From assembly GCA_963969365.1 (NCBI GenBank), contig OZ017757.1, forward strand, positions 558,001 through 622,000: a stretch of 64,000 bases of DNA. Direction: 5' to 3'. A model generated the notes under the pieces. That model searched no databases and was not told the origin of the DNA. It worked only from the letters and a program-made list of their open reading frames with translations. Every line of letters begins with the position of its first letter. Position 1 is the first letter of the stretch. This document shows, piece after piece, positions 47,312-58,531 of the stretch. The position numbers and the translations under genes were made by a program. The stretch comes from Asterochloris sp. CNOR1 (lineage: Eukaryota; Chlorophyta; Trebouxiophyceae; Trebouxiales; Trebouxiaceae).

Positions 47312-50300
47312 CTATGAGAATCGCTTCTGCATCTCAGGGTAGCGGGGGATGTCCACAACATTGCCCAGGCTGGCCATGGACACGGGGGTTTTGAGCATTG
47401 CGCTGGCTGCCTTGGTGATGTCGCCGGCAGACAGCTTCTCAATGGTCGTCAAAAACTCCCGCACAGGTATCCTGCAGGCCAGAGCAATCCACATGAGCAT
47501 ATCAAAAATTGCCAAGCTCAGGCTAGCAGGTGCCAACACTGTACATGCCTGCACCAGCATGGACAGTGCAGCACAAAACTTCTGCTGAGCTGCCTCAGAT
47601 ACTGCATGTAGCGGCACTGTAGATGTGGCAGTGTCCCAATCTCACACCTTGCCTTCACCAGCAGAGGTTAATACCTGACGACCATAAATGCTGGTACAGG
47701 ACAAGGGCAGAGGAGACAATGTTGGGCACCTGTCTCACCTGTTGCCTGAACAATCACCTGTCGACTGTGACATGCTCACATACAAAGGGATGCTGAAGGC
47801 GGGCTTCCTTGCAGTCCAACATGTGCTTCTGCTCCGCAAGAGTCTCACCTCTTGCCATAGGCCAGCACCTGGCGGCCGATGTCCTCTGAGACCACTGCCC
47901 GGCTCTCCAGGTTCATCAGCACGCCGTTGATGGCAGATTGCTTGGCCCTTCGCAGCTCCTCATCGCTGACAGACTTGGCCACATCCTGCACATCAGCGAC
48001 CATGTGGTCACGCTAGAGAATTGATGCTTGTGGGACTGGTACCGCATAGCTGCTCCCCTTCTGCAGCACAGCTGCAAAGCCACACTGCCAACCCCAGTGC
48101 CAGCTTTTGTGCTTCTAGCCGCTTGCGTGCTGAGTTTGTAAGCCATCTGCAGGATGATGCTTAAGCAGTACCAACAGGGCCATTCCCTTCCTTTTGTATA
48201 GAGCACACCGCAAGCCCCTGCACTCAAATTTTTGGTGCCAGCACAAAGTGGGGACCCGCCTCCGCAGACGTTGTCCACAGCCTTTGCCTTTGCAGTGCTC
48301 TGCATCTGTCTGGAGCTGCTGCTAGCACCCCAGAAAAGTCAGAAGTACCTGCATGAGGTGCAGCACTCCGCCAGCTGTGTCCATGGGCTTAGAGGCACAC
48401 CAGCCACAAGCTGCATGGTGCCAGCACAGATGCCCGACACAAGTGATCTGCAGCACTCCGCAGACTGTATCTGCCGGAGGCATTGGCAGCGTACTGTTCC
48501 TCAGCTGAATGATGCCAGCTTCAAATCAGACTTTCAGCGCGCAGACCCTAAGCTGTAATCTGACTCGACTGACCTGCAGCACTCCACAGACAGCGTCCAC
48601 GGCCTTGGAGGCGTACTGGCTCTCTGCTGAGGTGAACACGCCAAACAGCCCTGTCTCATTGTACATGCTGTTGATGGCGGTGCAGTTGTGCAGCCAGCTG
48701 TGCTGGTTCAGCAGGCTGGTGTAGATCTTGCTGTGCATGCCCTTCCCTGCAGGAGGTCAGGGTAAGATGCTTGTAGCACAGGGAAGCAGCTCTGGGCACA
48801 TTGAGACAGCATCAGATTGGCTGTACCAGGCCTGCACATTTCGGCCCCTGATTCACCAGTGATGCTCAGTGTGGCATCACCAGAGCAGGCTGTGCAGCAG
48901 GCCACAGACAGCACATCACAACATGAGGTACAGCAGACAACTGCGCTCGCAGCTGGGACTCAGGCGCTGCTCGAGACTCGATATGCTGAGATGCAAGAAT
49001 ATGGATCTATACTGGAGCAGTGTGCTGAACAGTAACGATTCTGTGCGGATGAGGTAGGCACAGTGCGAGTGTGGCAGCAGCTGCACACACCTGGCCCGCC
49101 GGTTGAGAACGAGCCGCCGCCGCCCAGCAGGTACTGCAGCACCATGGAGGAGCAGGCGCCCTTCACGTTGCGCCAGCCGCCAGCAAACTCAAAGCCCAGC
49201 ACGAAGTGGGTCATGGGCCCAGCCAGGAACTGCCTGCAGGGAGAGGCAAGCCATGCCCGTCAGGTGATGCCTGCAGGGAGGGCCTTGTGTACAGAGTGTC
49301 AGGCCAGCAGTGCAGGCTCCAGGTGCTGCCAGTTGGGTGCGTACGTGGCCGCACTCAGCCAAAGGGAGGGAGGGAGCAGCGCCTCCTGCAGCCCACCCAA
49401 AGGTATGACCTCTGCGCCAAACAGCTGCAGCTCCTGGACAGGCTGCATGCCATTAGCACGGACACGCAGGACCCCAGCACAGGCAGGCCTCTCGTGGGCA
49501 GCTGGCAGGGACACCGGAGACCTTGCCGCACCCAGCGACATGCCTCAACAGTGCTGGGCTCCAACTAGTGCTGTGCTGCATACGTGAGCTGGAGCAGGCC
49601 TGGGAGCTATGAGGGACACAGCAGCAGCCATGAGGGTGCTGCTGGCCGGCACTGTAAGAATGGCGGTGACCACAATGAGCACTGCAGAGCTATTTTCTGA
49701 GTGGCTCACCTGTAGTCGCCGCCCACATACTTGCTGGCAGGCTCTGAGGCCTGGCCCCCTGGCACGCCGGTCAGCAGGGGCTCTGCCAACTGTTTCAGGG
49801 CAGAGTGCTTCACGCCGCTGCCCGCCAGCACGATGCGCGGAGCCACATAGTTGGCTGTGAAGAAGTCGTGCAGGGTCTCGTCGTTCAGCGCACTGAGGCT
49901 GTTCTCCGGGCAGACCAGAGGCTTGGCCAGCGCGCCGGTGTATGCCACTGTGTGAATGCCCTGCAGCACAGCAAACAAGCTTGTTATGTGTGTGGACACT
50001 TCCTATCATTTGCCGTTGCCACTTCCAGGCCAGGCAGGCGCTTGGGAAGTGGCACAACAGAAAATGGGTCCTGTGTGCGTGTCCTATCAAGCAGCACCCG
50101 GACATGATGGAGCATATACGTGCCCTGTGCACTGCAGCTCCCTGCTCATCAGGTTAGCCACAGTTCTCTATGGAGTTGCCACCTGGGGCATGCTGCCGAC
50201 GGCCACCTGACCAGCCTGCCCAACCAAATGCACACCGATCCCAACCTGCGCAGCAGGCTAAGCAGTGTGTCCTGTAGCCACCCTGTGGCAGCCTTTCTGC

Positions 50301-52566
50301 AGCGCAGCTGCTGTCACTACTGCACTTAGGGCGCCATGCAGGCCACCAGAGCACGTCGGCATGCCCCTATAACACCCCCTGAAACTTGCAAAAAACCCCT
50401 CCCAGGGCAATGCTCTGAACACATTTGGTTGTCCATCTGCATAGTATGAATCGTCAGCACCCCAAAAACGACCTCAAGAGGCCCACCTCCAGCAGCATGG
50501 TTGCCCTGGATGCATTTGGATCCTCCTTCAGACGCGCCACCTGAGCATCTCAGCATGCCCCACGAAACACGCACCTCTAGCAGCATGGTCTGGGGGTTGC
50601 CCTCGATCTCCTTCAGGTCTTCCTTGAGGCGCGCCAGGGCGTCCCTGACCTCCCAGTTCAGGAAGGCAGGGTTCAGCACACTGTCTGCCAGGATCTCCAG
50701 AGCCTCAGGCACATTTGTCTTCACGGCATCAATGTTGTACACAATCTGCAGGAATGTGGGCATGGTGGTCGGCGCCTTGAGCATTGTACTGCCAAAAGCA
50801 TCAATGTTGTCAACAAGCTGCCAACCACAGCACACCACCGTTCAGGTGGTGCACTACGCGTGCTGTGGCATGCAGGGCATAACAGCAGTGGGGCTTGAGG
50901 CTGTCACAGACACAGTATCCTTTACACACGCCCAATGCCTCAAGACGGTGTCCAGGCAACTTGATGGCAGGCATGGCATGCCAAATGCTTGTGTCTAGCC
51001 TTGACAACTGGCAAGCTCCTCCTGAGCTGACATACGATCGTCATGCACAGCAGGGCAGAAGTCAAGCGGAGTGAGGTCTTTCAAATTCAGGTGGGAATGA
51101 TGCTGCTGCTAGACGCTTTGTCAAACCTGCTCTCGTGAAGCCGACGCGATCACATTTGCACCCAGAGCCTCCACCTGCAACAAGACCGCTTGATCAGGTG
51201 GCTGTTGGCTAAAACTCTCTTGATCGACGAATGCTTTGCTTATTTATACTGCTGCTGCTTGCTACAGCCCCGCGCCCCGCACACAGAACAGGGCGACGAT
51301 TACCAGGAAGCGCCTTGGCTGAGTCCTCAGCAGGAGTTCGTACTGTCATGCAGATGCAGCAGGCCAGCAACTGCAGGTCAGCGTAGACTTTGAACATACA
51401 CCAGGTAGCTGCAGCGCACATGCTGCCCAGACTTCACCTGCGCCTGGCCATGGCTCACCTCGCGCACCAGCCTGAAGTGACTCCTGTGCTGGGTGGACTT
51501 AAAAGCCATGTACTCCATCAGGTGAGAGACACCTGCAGCCGCCACAAAGGATAGAAGGGAGGCAGCTTAACATACAAAGCAGGCGCCCATGCGGGCACCA
51601 GCGCAATGCAGGCCTGCAGCAGCCAGGCAGCAGGGCCGGTGCAATGTAACCGGTGGTGTGCCCTGAGGCCAGTACGGTGGCAGGCGCAGATGCAGGGGAC
51701 AGCAAGATGCACTCAAGCAGCCGAAGGGAACGGGGAAGAGCAGCGTCGCACCCCCGCAAGCAGATACACATGCAGCTTTCATGAGGAGGCGCCTGCCGCT
51801 GACAGCAAGTGGGGGCAGCATGCTGGACTCCTGTCAACGTCTCTGCCTGGTGAGTGCATCAGGGCTACAGGGAGTGTGATCCCCACGGCGCAGTCTGCGT
51901 AAGCAATTGCTGCTGCGGGCCATACCAGTGCTCATTCAGGTCCAGCATGACTGACCTGTCTGGTGTGGTGCCTCCCAGGCGCTGCCGGCCTCCACATACA
52001 GCCCAATGGTTGCTGTGGGGCCCTGCATACAGCAGAGAGGAGGAGTTGTTCCCAATGTGCTACAGGCAGCCTGGTCACCGGGTGAAGGTACAAACAACAG
52101 TAGGCGTGATTCATGGCAACAGGCAGCCCAAGCCGGCATGTTGCAGTTGGAGCTCAAAGGGCGCAGCTGTCTGCGCAATCGGTGGGATGTCCTCATGCTG
52201 ACTGCAGGTGCCAATCGGCACATGAGCTTGCATGTGCGTACATCATCAGAGATGCATGAGCATGGCACTCACCAGAGTGTCTTCTGAGGCCACTTTGATG
52301 CCATTGGACAGGGTGCTCAGCTCTGTGGGCGGCACCTCCTTGGGGGCATGCTGCAGGTATGGGTTCTCCACCCCTGGCAATGGATCCGTGAGAGGCACCT
52401 GCAGTCTTGCATGGCCTCCCCCAAACAGGCTGCTCAGGAAGCCACCGCCTGAGGAGCTCTGTGCCACCGCAGCGTTGCCAGCTGATTGCCCCACCGCACT
52501 GGTGCTGATGGCATTCTGCAGGCAGGCTGACAGAGGCCGCTTGCTCCCCTGCAGCGTGCGCAGCAT
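47312..52566 (-). CDS. Mitochondrial processing peptidase alpha subunit
   Basis: Non-catalytic subunit of the matrix protease that removes presequences; it binds substrate through a glycine-rich loop. Ten exons join in phase: 52566-52273, 52022-51956, 51532-51461, 51174-51127, 50745-50575, 49960-49710, 49233-49091, 48746-48574, 47985-47849 and 47471-47312. Signatures: presequence MLRTLQGSKRPLSACLQ; TLSNGIKVASEDT; ATIGLYVEAGSAWEA; VSHLMEYMAFKSTQHRS, where the beta subunit has the zinc motif HxxEH and this one reads HLMEY, as expected for alpha; SASREQIVYNIDAVKTNVPE; VAPRIVLAGSGVKHSALKQL; the glycine-rich loop LLGGGGSFSTGGPGKGMHS; MNLESRAVVSEDIGRQVLAY; and the end FLTTIEKLSAGDITKAAS. Its stop lies 93 bp upstream of the SAL1 start on the same strand. 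It is divergent from the YIPF gene. Confidence 0.95.
48245..48625 (-). repeat. Copies of an MPP alpha exon end in the following intron
   Basis: The exon end and donor at about 48570-48620 (CTGCAGCACTCCACAGACAG) recurs at about 48450 (CTGCAGCACTCCGCAGACTG), 48360 (GTGCAGCACTCCGCCAGCTG) and 48248 (GACCCGCCTCCGCAGACGTT). Spacings are about 124, 90 and 112 bp. In the first copy the donor GT has become AT. Confidence 0.88.
50485..50830 (-). repeat. Copies flanking both ends of one MPP alpha exon
   Basis: Exon 50745-50575 has a copy on each intron side. Its end plus donor (50573-50640, ACCTCTAGCAGCATGGTCTG) recurs at 50487-50545 (ACCTCCAGCAGCATGGTTGC). Its start plus acceptor (GGCATCAATGTTGTACACAA, 50725-50745) recurs at 50797-50825 (AGCATCAATGTTGTCAACAA). 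Confidence 0.88.
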
Positions 52567-52727
52567 GATTGCTGATGGGTTGTGATGCGAGCAGTGCCCT
52601 GCAGGGTTCACTCCTCTTCTTGGAAATTCATTACCTGCAACTCAGACGGTGCTGATCACCTCTGGCATTGCCTTTGATCAGCCTCGAAGCGTGGATTGTT
52701 ATACAGAGCAGAGCTTGATCCAGAAGC
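52567..52727. promoter_or_regulatory. 161-bp divergent promoter, MPP alpha / YIPF
   Basis: The two ATGs are 161 bp apart, so both promoters must lie in this interval or in the first exons. No defined motif was recognised. Confidence 0.5.
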
Positions 52728-55700
52728 ATGGAGTCGCAGGGATGGAAGGTGCGAACATCAGGCCCATCATTGTGCATGTTTCATGCCGGCTGGGCACACC
52801 TGCCAATGCCTGCAATCTTTTTCCTGCTACCATCTGCAGGGGGGCAGCAGTTCTCCCTCACGGGGGTCGCCACAGCAGAACTACAATGTGCAGGCAAGGC
52901 TGCGGGGCCACACATTCCCAGAGAACGCTGCCTCTCCCAGAGTGTTCCTGGCCAGGCGCTGGTAGCAATGCCATGGCATGAGTTGTCATGCCTGTCTGCA
53001 GAGCACCTACTACCCTCCAGACTCCACACACAGCAGCGACTACCAGCCTACAGGGACAAATGCCCACGATGATCCCTTCAGGCTGCGGGACTCTGACAAT
53101 CCCTTCGCAGGGACGCTGGCGGGGCATGCAGAGGTGGTGCCGGTCCCAGAGCACAGCTCTGTGACTATCCAAACCGGCGCCCAGCCAGGCAATGTGGTGC
53201 TGCAGTTCCAAGGTAAGTGCACAGGGCAGGAGGTGTTGCCGTCTTGTATCATGCGAGGATTTGCTGCTGCACTTCTAGGTGATTGAGTGTCTAGTTGTCT
53301 GGCTGACATGCTCACGCCCGGCCAGGCAGCCGCTGTGCTGCAAAGGCAAGGTGACTGCACAGATTGGAGAGCGTCAGATGTGCCTGCCTGATGCGCTGGT
53401 GCCCGGCCAGGCAGTGCTGTGTGCTGCATGTTCAGGGCGGTCGCACAGGCCATTGTGTGCTGGCTGCGTCTGCCTGACATGCTGGCGCCCAGCCACACCA
53501 TGCAGTGCTGTTGTTTCAAGGGCACCCATGATGCAGCTGAACTGACTGTCATGGGCCTGCTGTTGCCATCAGTCCCAGCCTCTGAATGATCCGCGGTGCT
53601 GGCAATCACTGGCTTTGTCTGCTGCACATGTTGCCCATCAAGGGCACCCCGGCAGTCTGCCAGGCTGTGCTGGTTGTTCCAGGAGTGCTACCTGCTGAGG
53701 CTGAGCAAGATTGCACTGTGCAAGTTTGAGATCATACTGCTTGTTCATAGCTTCTGTAGTCCGTCAGGCCTGCGCAAGCTGTGCAATTTTGCACTTGCCT
53801 TCAAGACTTTCATGTTGTGTGCAGACTCGCAGCTCCACCAGAGTGCCAGTCCCCAGGGAAAGATGGGGCAGGAGGTTCCTAGAGGTAATGTGAGGGCTCT
53901 GCACACCTCAGGTCCTGCATGCAGACTTTGTGGCCAGGGCATGTTTGCCAAGGTGGCTTGCCTGCTGCAATCCAGCAATGGGGCCTCTCTGCAGATGGCT
54001 TTGCAGCAAGTCAAAGATTAGCCCTCTGTGCTTGTAGCCCTGGGAACTTGCATGTGCACTGCTTGGCTGTGGCCTTTCTGCCTGAGGGTCAGCCTCACAC
54101 CCATGCATGCTAGTTGCACTGTCTGGCTGTGACTTGCCTGCCCAGGCGTCAGCCCCACAGCTCTTCGGATGCGGGGCCTGCATATCGACTGCTTGGCTCT
54201 AAGCCACCTGCTCAGAATGGTGTCAAGGCCCTGCAGGGCGTGCATGCTGCTTGGTCATGGCCGGCCTGCCTAGAGATTGACAGTCCCCAGCCCTGCAGGA
54301 CATAAGGCCTACATCTGCACCGCGGAGATGTGCACTGGCCTGCTTTTAGGTGCCTGCCAGCTTGCAGAGCAGTGAGTTTTCAATGTTGCTGGCCATGCTT
54401 CCACATATGCAGCTTACCTGCAGATGGAAGATGGCTGAGACTGCAGCCACTGCTTATAGGAAGCAGCGTGCCTTGTCTGCCTGCAGTCACCCTCTACCCA
54501 GGCACAGCCTGCATAATGCGAGGGCCTCTGTGTGGCTGATGGCAACTGCTATGCTCCAGGACAGGATGCCAATCCTGCCTGTAGCCCACTCCTACCCAGA
54601 CCATGCCCGTGTGCAGACGCAGACGTCCTCGACTGCAGCATGCCCTTGCCTGCAGTCACATCCTACCCGGACAACACAAGCATGATGCAAGGGCACAGTC
54701 GGCAGACGGCCGGGGCAAATGGCGGCGAGGGGGACCCTGTCGACCCTAACAAGAAGTACTTCTTCCTCAACGTGAAGGCCTACCGCAAGTACTTCAATGT
54801 GGACACGAATGTGAGCCTCAGCTGCAGTGTGCAGGGAGCTGACTGCCTTGTGGGAAGACTTCCATTGAACCTCACATGAGAAGTGGACAGCACTGTGAGC
54901 CCAAGCCACTCTGCAGTGCAGAACGTGCTGATACAGTGAGGCCCTTCGCCTAACCATGCCTGTCTGTCTGCTCTCAAGGTTTTGTGTTGCTGCTACTGCA
55001 GGATGTGTTGCAGCGAGTGGGGGACTCGGTCATCGGGTCCTACAAGGCAGACTTCTTTGACAAGACTACTGACAATGCAGACCTGTGAGATACTGCATCC
55101 TGCACATGTGCATCTTTCAGCACATGGCCCTTGCAGAGACTCCTGTGTGGCCTTTCAGCAAGGACCGAAACAGCATAAGCAGACTGCGAGACACTGCATG
55201 TCACGCCTGCCATGTCAGAAGCTTCATCTGCTGCTTGTGAATGTACAGGCTGCAAGCCCTCACAGCCCATGTCTTGGCTGTGCTGTCATGTCCTGGAACA
55301 AGAATGCAGAATGTCAGGCATTGCCCCAGAATTCCGCATGGACTGTGAAATCAGGTGTCAGGTGCACATGCCATGCTTGTGACTCAGCCACTGGCCCCAA
55401 AGGCCTCCCCCTGACAGTATGGCTGTGGGCTGGGTACACGAGCCAGGCCTGAGAGTAAGGCACCCCTGTGCTTGCTGAACATGCATCTGCAAATCACTCA
55501 TCAGCAGGCGTGAGCCACTGCTTCATGGCTGGGCAACCACTGTATGGTGGCACTGCATGTACGCAGCCTGTGATGATTCAATCTGCATCTCACGCAACTG
55601 GTGCAGCTGCTGCAGAGCTCAGCAGCAGCATTGCCAGCCCCTGACTGTGCTGCTGTTGGCTTGGCTGCCAGATATGGGTTGTTATGTGTGGTGTGTGGCC

Positions 55701-57135
55701 ACTTCAGTGCTGCCTGGCCCCCAGCCTCCGACTGCCTCCATTTGTCTTGGCTGCATGGCATGGGCCTGTCAGGGCTGCACTCTGGCACATCAGCCCGACG
55801 CTATTCTGTCATGTCGCTGAAAGTCAGATCCTACTGTGGCTGCCAGGTATGGGCCCTTCTGGGTGGCCACCACGCTGGTCTTTGTGACAGCTGTCACAGG
55901 GAACTACGCCAACTATGTGAGCTATCGCAAGAGCCACCCCAGCACAGACGCCACAGCTGGCGCCTGGTACTATGATGTCAACAAGGTGGGCGCAAGTCAC
56001 AATGTGTCGGTGCGAGGTAGAGTAGTCAACAGCGAGTGCCTGCAAGGTGATGTGAATGTGTTGGGCCGCTGCTGCAGCAGATAATGCGTCACCACATTAC
56101 AGACACAGTGGTTTTGTGCTTCCAAAGCTCTCTTGGGTACACAGAATATGTGTCACCCAGCAGCACAGATGTCATGGCTGGTGCCTAGTGCTGCCCTGTG
56201 GCCAGAACGGGCAAAGGCTTCAGGGTATGAAGCTCTCAACTTTTTGAGCACTTGGCTGCTGCTGTTCTCTTGCTGCAGCTGGCATTCACCCTGCACACCA
56301 ACATGGTGGGTCCCGGCAAGGTGAAGGTCTGTCTAGGGTTCATTGCTGAATGCTCATTGGTCTCGAGCCATATCTGAAGTGAGTCTGTGACCTTGCTGTG
56401 TCATGCGGTGAAGCTTCGCGTCGCACTGCAGTGCCTTGAGCCTTCTGCACTGTTGCTGAGCTTGCTTCGCTTCACATAATGACATGCAGCACTGCGAAGT
56501 ATTGCACTAGGCTTGGGCCTGCCGCAGTGGGTTGGAACGTACAATGAGCAGTAGGCCACAGCTCATTGCACACACTGTGTCTTGAACCCTGAACTACAAT
56601 ATTGCAGGTGACATACAGCGCGATTTTGTTCTATGGCTATGTGGGACTAGTTGGCTTGGCTTTGTATGCCTGCCTTAGATGGGCTTTTAAGTCTGAGATC
56701 AGCCTGGCTCAAGTGTGGTGTTTATTTGGTAAGGTCATGGTGCTCAGTCTAGGAAAACTGATTGCATAATCCTCTCAAACCTCACAATGATCTGGCTGCC
56801 TGCAGGGTATGCCCTCAGCATCTTTATCCCTGTATCATTCATCTGCATCCTCCCCTATGAGATTCTCAGATGGGTGCTTGTGGCAGTGGCAACCTTCACA
56901 TCTGGTCTGTTCTTGCTCACCAATTTTAAGGCACCCATCTATGACACGGCTGGCGCCAAGTGAGCCACCTGCAGCTGTCGAGCATCTTCGGCTCTGCTGC
57001 AAGATCACGTGCTCCAAAGGTGTTGCATAAGTATTTTATGTGACCTGCAGGGCGACCCCCATCTTCCTTGCCATTGCAGCCCTTCATCTGGGCCTGGGTC
57101 TGGTTTTAAAGTTGTTTTTCTTCAGCTATTGGTGA
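52728..57135 (+). CDS. Yip1-domain protein, YIPF1/YIPF2 type
   Basis: Five-helix Golgi/ER membrane protein of the Yip1 family, acting with Rab GTPases in vesicle traffic. Exons that join in phase: 52728-52748 (MESQGWK), 52840-52893, 53002-53212, 53823-53885, 54656-54810, 55002-55084, 55847-55985, 56279-56305, 56608-56728, 56806-56959 and 57051-57135. The N-terminal half is hydrophilic and Ser/Gln/Pro-rich (GGSSSPSRGSPQQNYNVQ). The family core follows: YFFLNVKAYRKYFNVDTNDV, VGDSVIGSY, YGPFWVATTLVFVTAVTGN, SAILFYGYVGLVGLALYACL, YALSIFIPVSFICILPYEIL and a final helix ending LKLFFFSYW. The FNVDT(N/D)DVLxR motif and the last four helices are diagnostic of YIPF1/2. The 52893 donor is probably GC (CAG/GCAAGG). 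Length about 350 residues fits the family. Confidence 0.94.
53163..53520 (+). repeat. Three copies of a YIPF exon end in the following intron
   Basis: The exon end and donor (53165-53220, CGGCGCCCAGCCAGGCAATG, GTGCTGCAGTTCCAAGGTAAG) recurs at about 53306 (TCACGCCCGGCCAGGCAGCC), 53385 (TGGTGCCCGGCCAGGCAGTG) and 53474 (TGGCGCCCAGCCACACCATG). Spacings are about 141, 79 and 89 bp. The copies have lost or weakened donors. Confidence 0.9.
54478..54705 (+). repeat. Copies of a YIPF acceptor and exon start
   Basis: The used acceptor (CCTGCAG/TCACATCCTACCC at 54649-54668) has upstream copies at 54481 (CTGCAGTCACCCTCTACCC) and 54575 (CTGTAGCCCACTCCTACCC). Both keep a plausible AG, so they could act as alternative acceptors. 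Confidence 0.88.
55614..56220 (+). repeat. Copies on both sides of YIPF exon 55847-55985
   Basis: The exon start (GCTGCCAGGTATGGGCCCTT) has a copy at about 55667-55715 (GCTGCCAGATATGGGTTGTT). The exon end (AGCACAGACGCCACAGCTGG, about 55940-55990) has a copy at about 56160-56215 (AGCACAGATGTCATGGCTGG). Confidence 0.88.
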
Positions 57136-58531
57136 ACTGCATCTCTGGTTCTGAATGCATGTGAGTCGAAAGTGAAGAGAGGCCTCTCACAGAGGGACAC
57201 TATCTGAGGTTCAGGAGCTATGCATGCTTGCTGGGGTGCAAAGCGTATCCTGCATGGCAGTTGTCAAGTGCTTCACTTGATTCTGGTGGCCTCATGTGAC
57301 GGCACGGGCATGGCAGACAATGGTGCAGCAGTTCGCTTGTTGAGTGACCAAGTCTCTGTATCCAGGATCACGTAGAGGTGGTGATTGAGTGGGACTGTAA
57401 GCCAACGGCAGCAGGACACCACAGAGCCTTCACAACAAACACTGGCAGCAGCATGGCCTGAAAGTGCAGCCAACGTGGGCACAGATGGAGGGCTAGAACC
57501 CTAACAGGACTTGCCAGGGGACAGATTGCACAGAAGTGCCAGGGAACTGCACCCTCATCAGTATTGCTGTGAGCATCAACAGATGTGTTGGTCAACTGCT
57601 GGCTGAGTGGCCAGCATGTGCGAGGGTTGATTGCCAAATGGAGTCACCCTGACATCAGGCGTGAGCATACATTGGCTAGAGGGCACTGAATGCAAACTTG
57701 GCCTAGTGTAAAAGTGGCAAGCAAAAAAAGTTGTATTGCACCAAAGCTCCCCATTTCCCAGCTGTTTATGCCTGCATCCCGCTGGCTGTGCAGAGCCCAG
57801 AGGCAGCGGCACTGCTGGAGAATGAGCCAGTCCCGGCCTGACCCCTACTAATTTTACTGTGGCAATTCACAGAATGGCTTGTTGAATCACGCCATGCAGA
57901 CACTGATACCAGACGAATAATGAATCTGTCAGAAGGCAGACATCTATCATCGTAGATACCAAGCCGTCGCAAGTTCTGAGCTTTATTGGCAATAGCTGTG
58001 GGCATGCATTCTGGTCATTGGGTGATGGATTGAGTCCATCTATGCATGTACTCACTGTCCAGCAGCTGCATGACCCTGCACCATCACAAAGATGGGCTCA
58101 CAAGACAGGACATGAAGTTGCATGCGATTCTGCACCACAGCGGCAGGCAAAGGAACTGCTGCAGGATGCAGGCCAGTGTCACTTGTTAAGGGCAGAGGGC
58201 TGGCATCACAGCAAGGGTGCTGATAAGCTGCATGAGGCCTGAGCACTCACAACATGCAGGAATGTGACCTGATGCAGGGCGCCCAGCACTTGTGAAGGGC
58301 AAGTCTCAAGTGCTGCAGTGTGCAGCATCCTTGCAGGCCTTCAGCAGAGTCCTGCAGAGTGCCTCACCAACCAGCACAAACGCACAACCTGCTGATTCCC
58401 AATCGTAGCACCTGACCGTCAGGGAACAGCAATATAGCACACCCAACAGCTGAGCAGGTGGTACACCCTTTTTCACCCAAGAAATGGGACAAGCAAAGCC
58501 CAACAACTCCCAGTCAAGCCAAGATCAGGGC
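57136..58531. other. Convergent intergenic region, no gene seen
   Basis: This interval lies between the YIPF stop and the FOLT1-type stop. It is comparatively AT-rich with short A runs (for example near 57721). Open frames such as 57368-57637 and 57766-58005 on the minus strand look like no family and lack splice partners. If the FOLT1-type ORF uses the GTGAGC at its end as a donor, one more exon could lie here. Confidence 0.45.
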
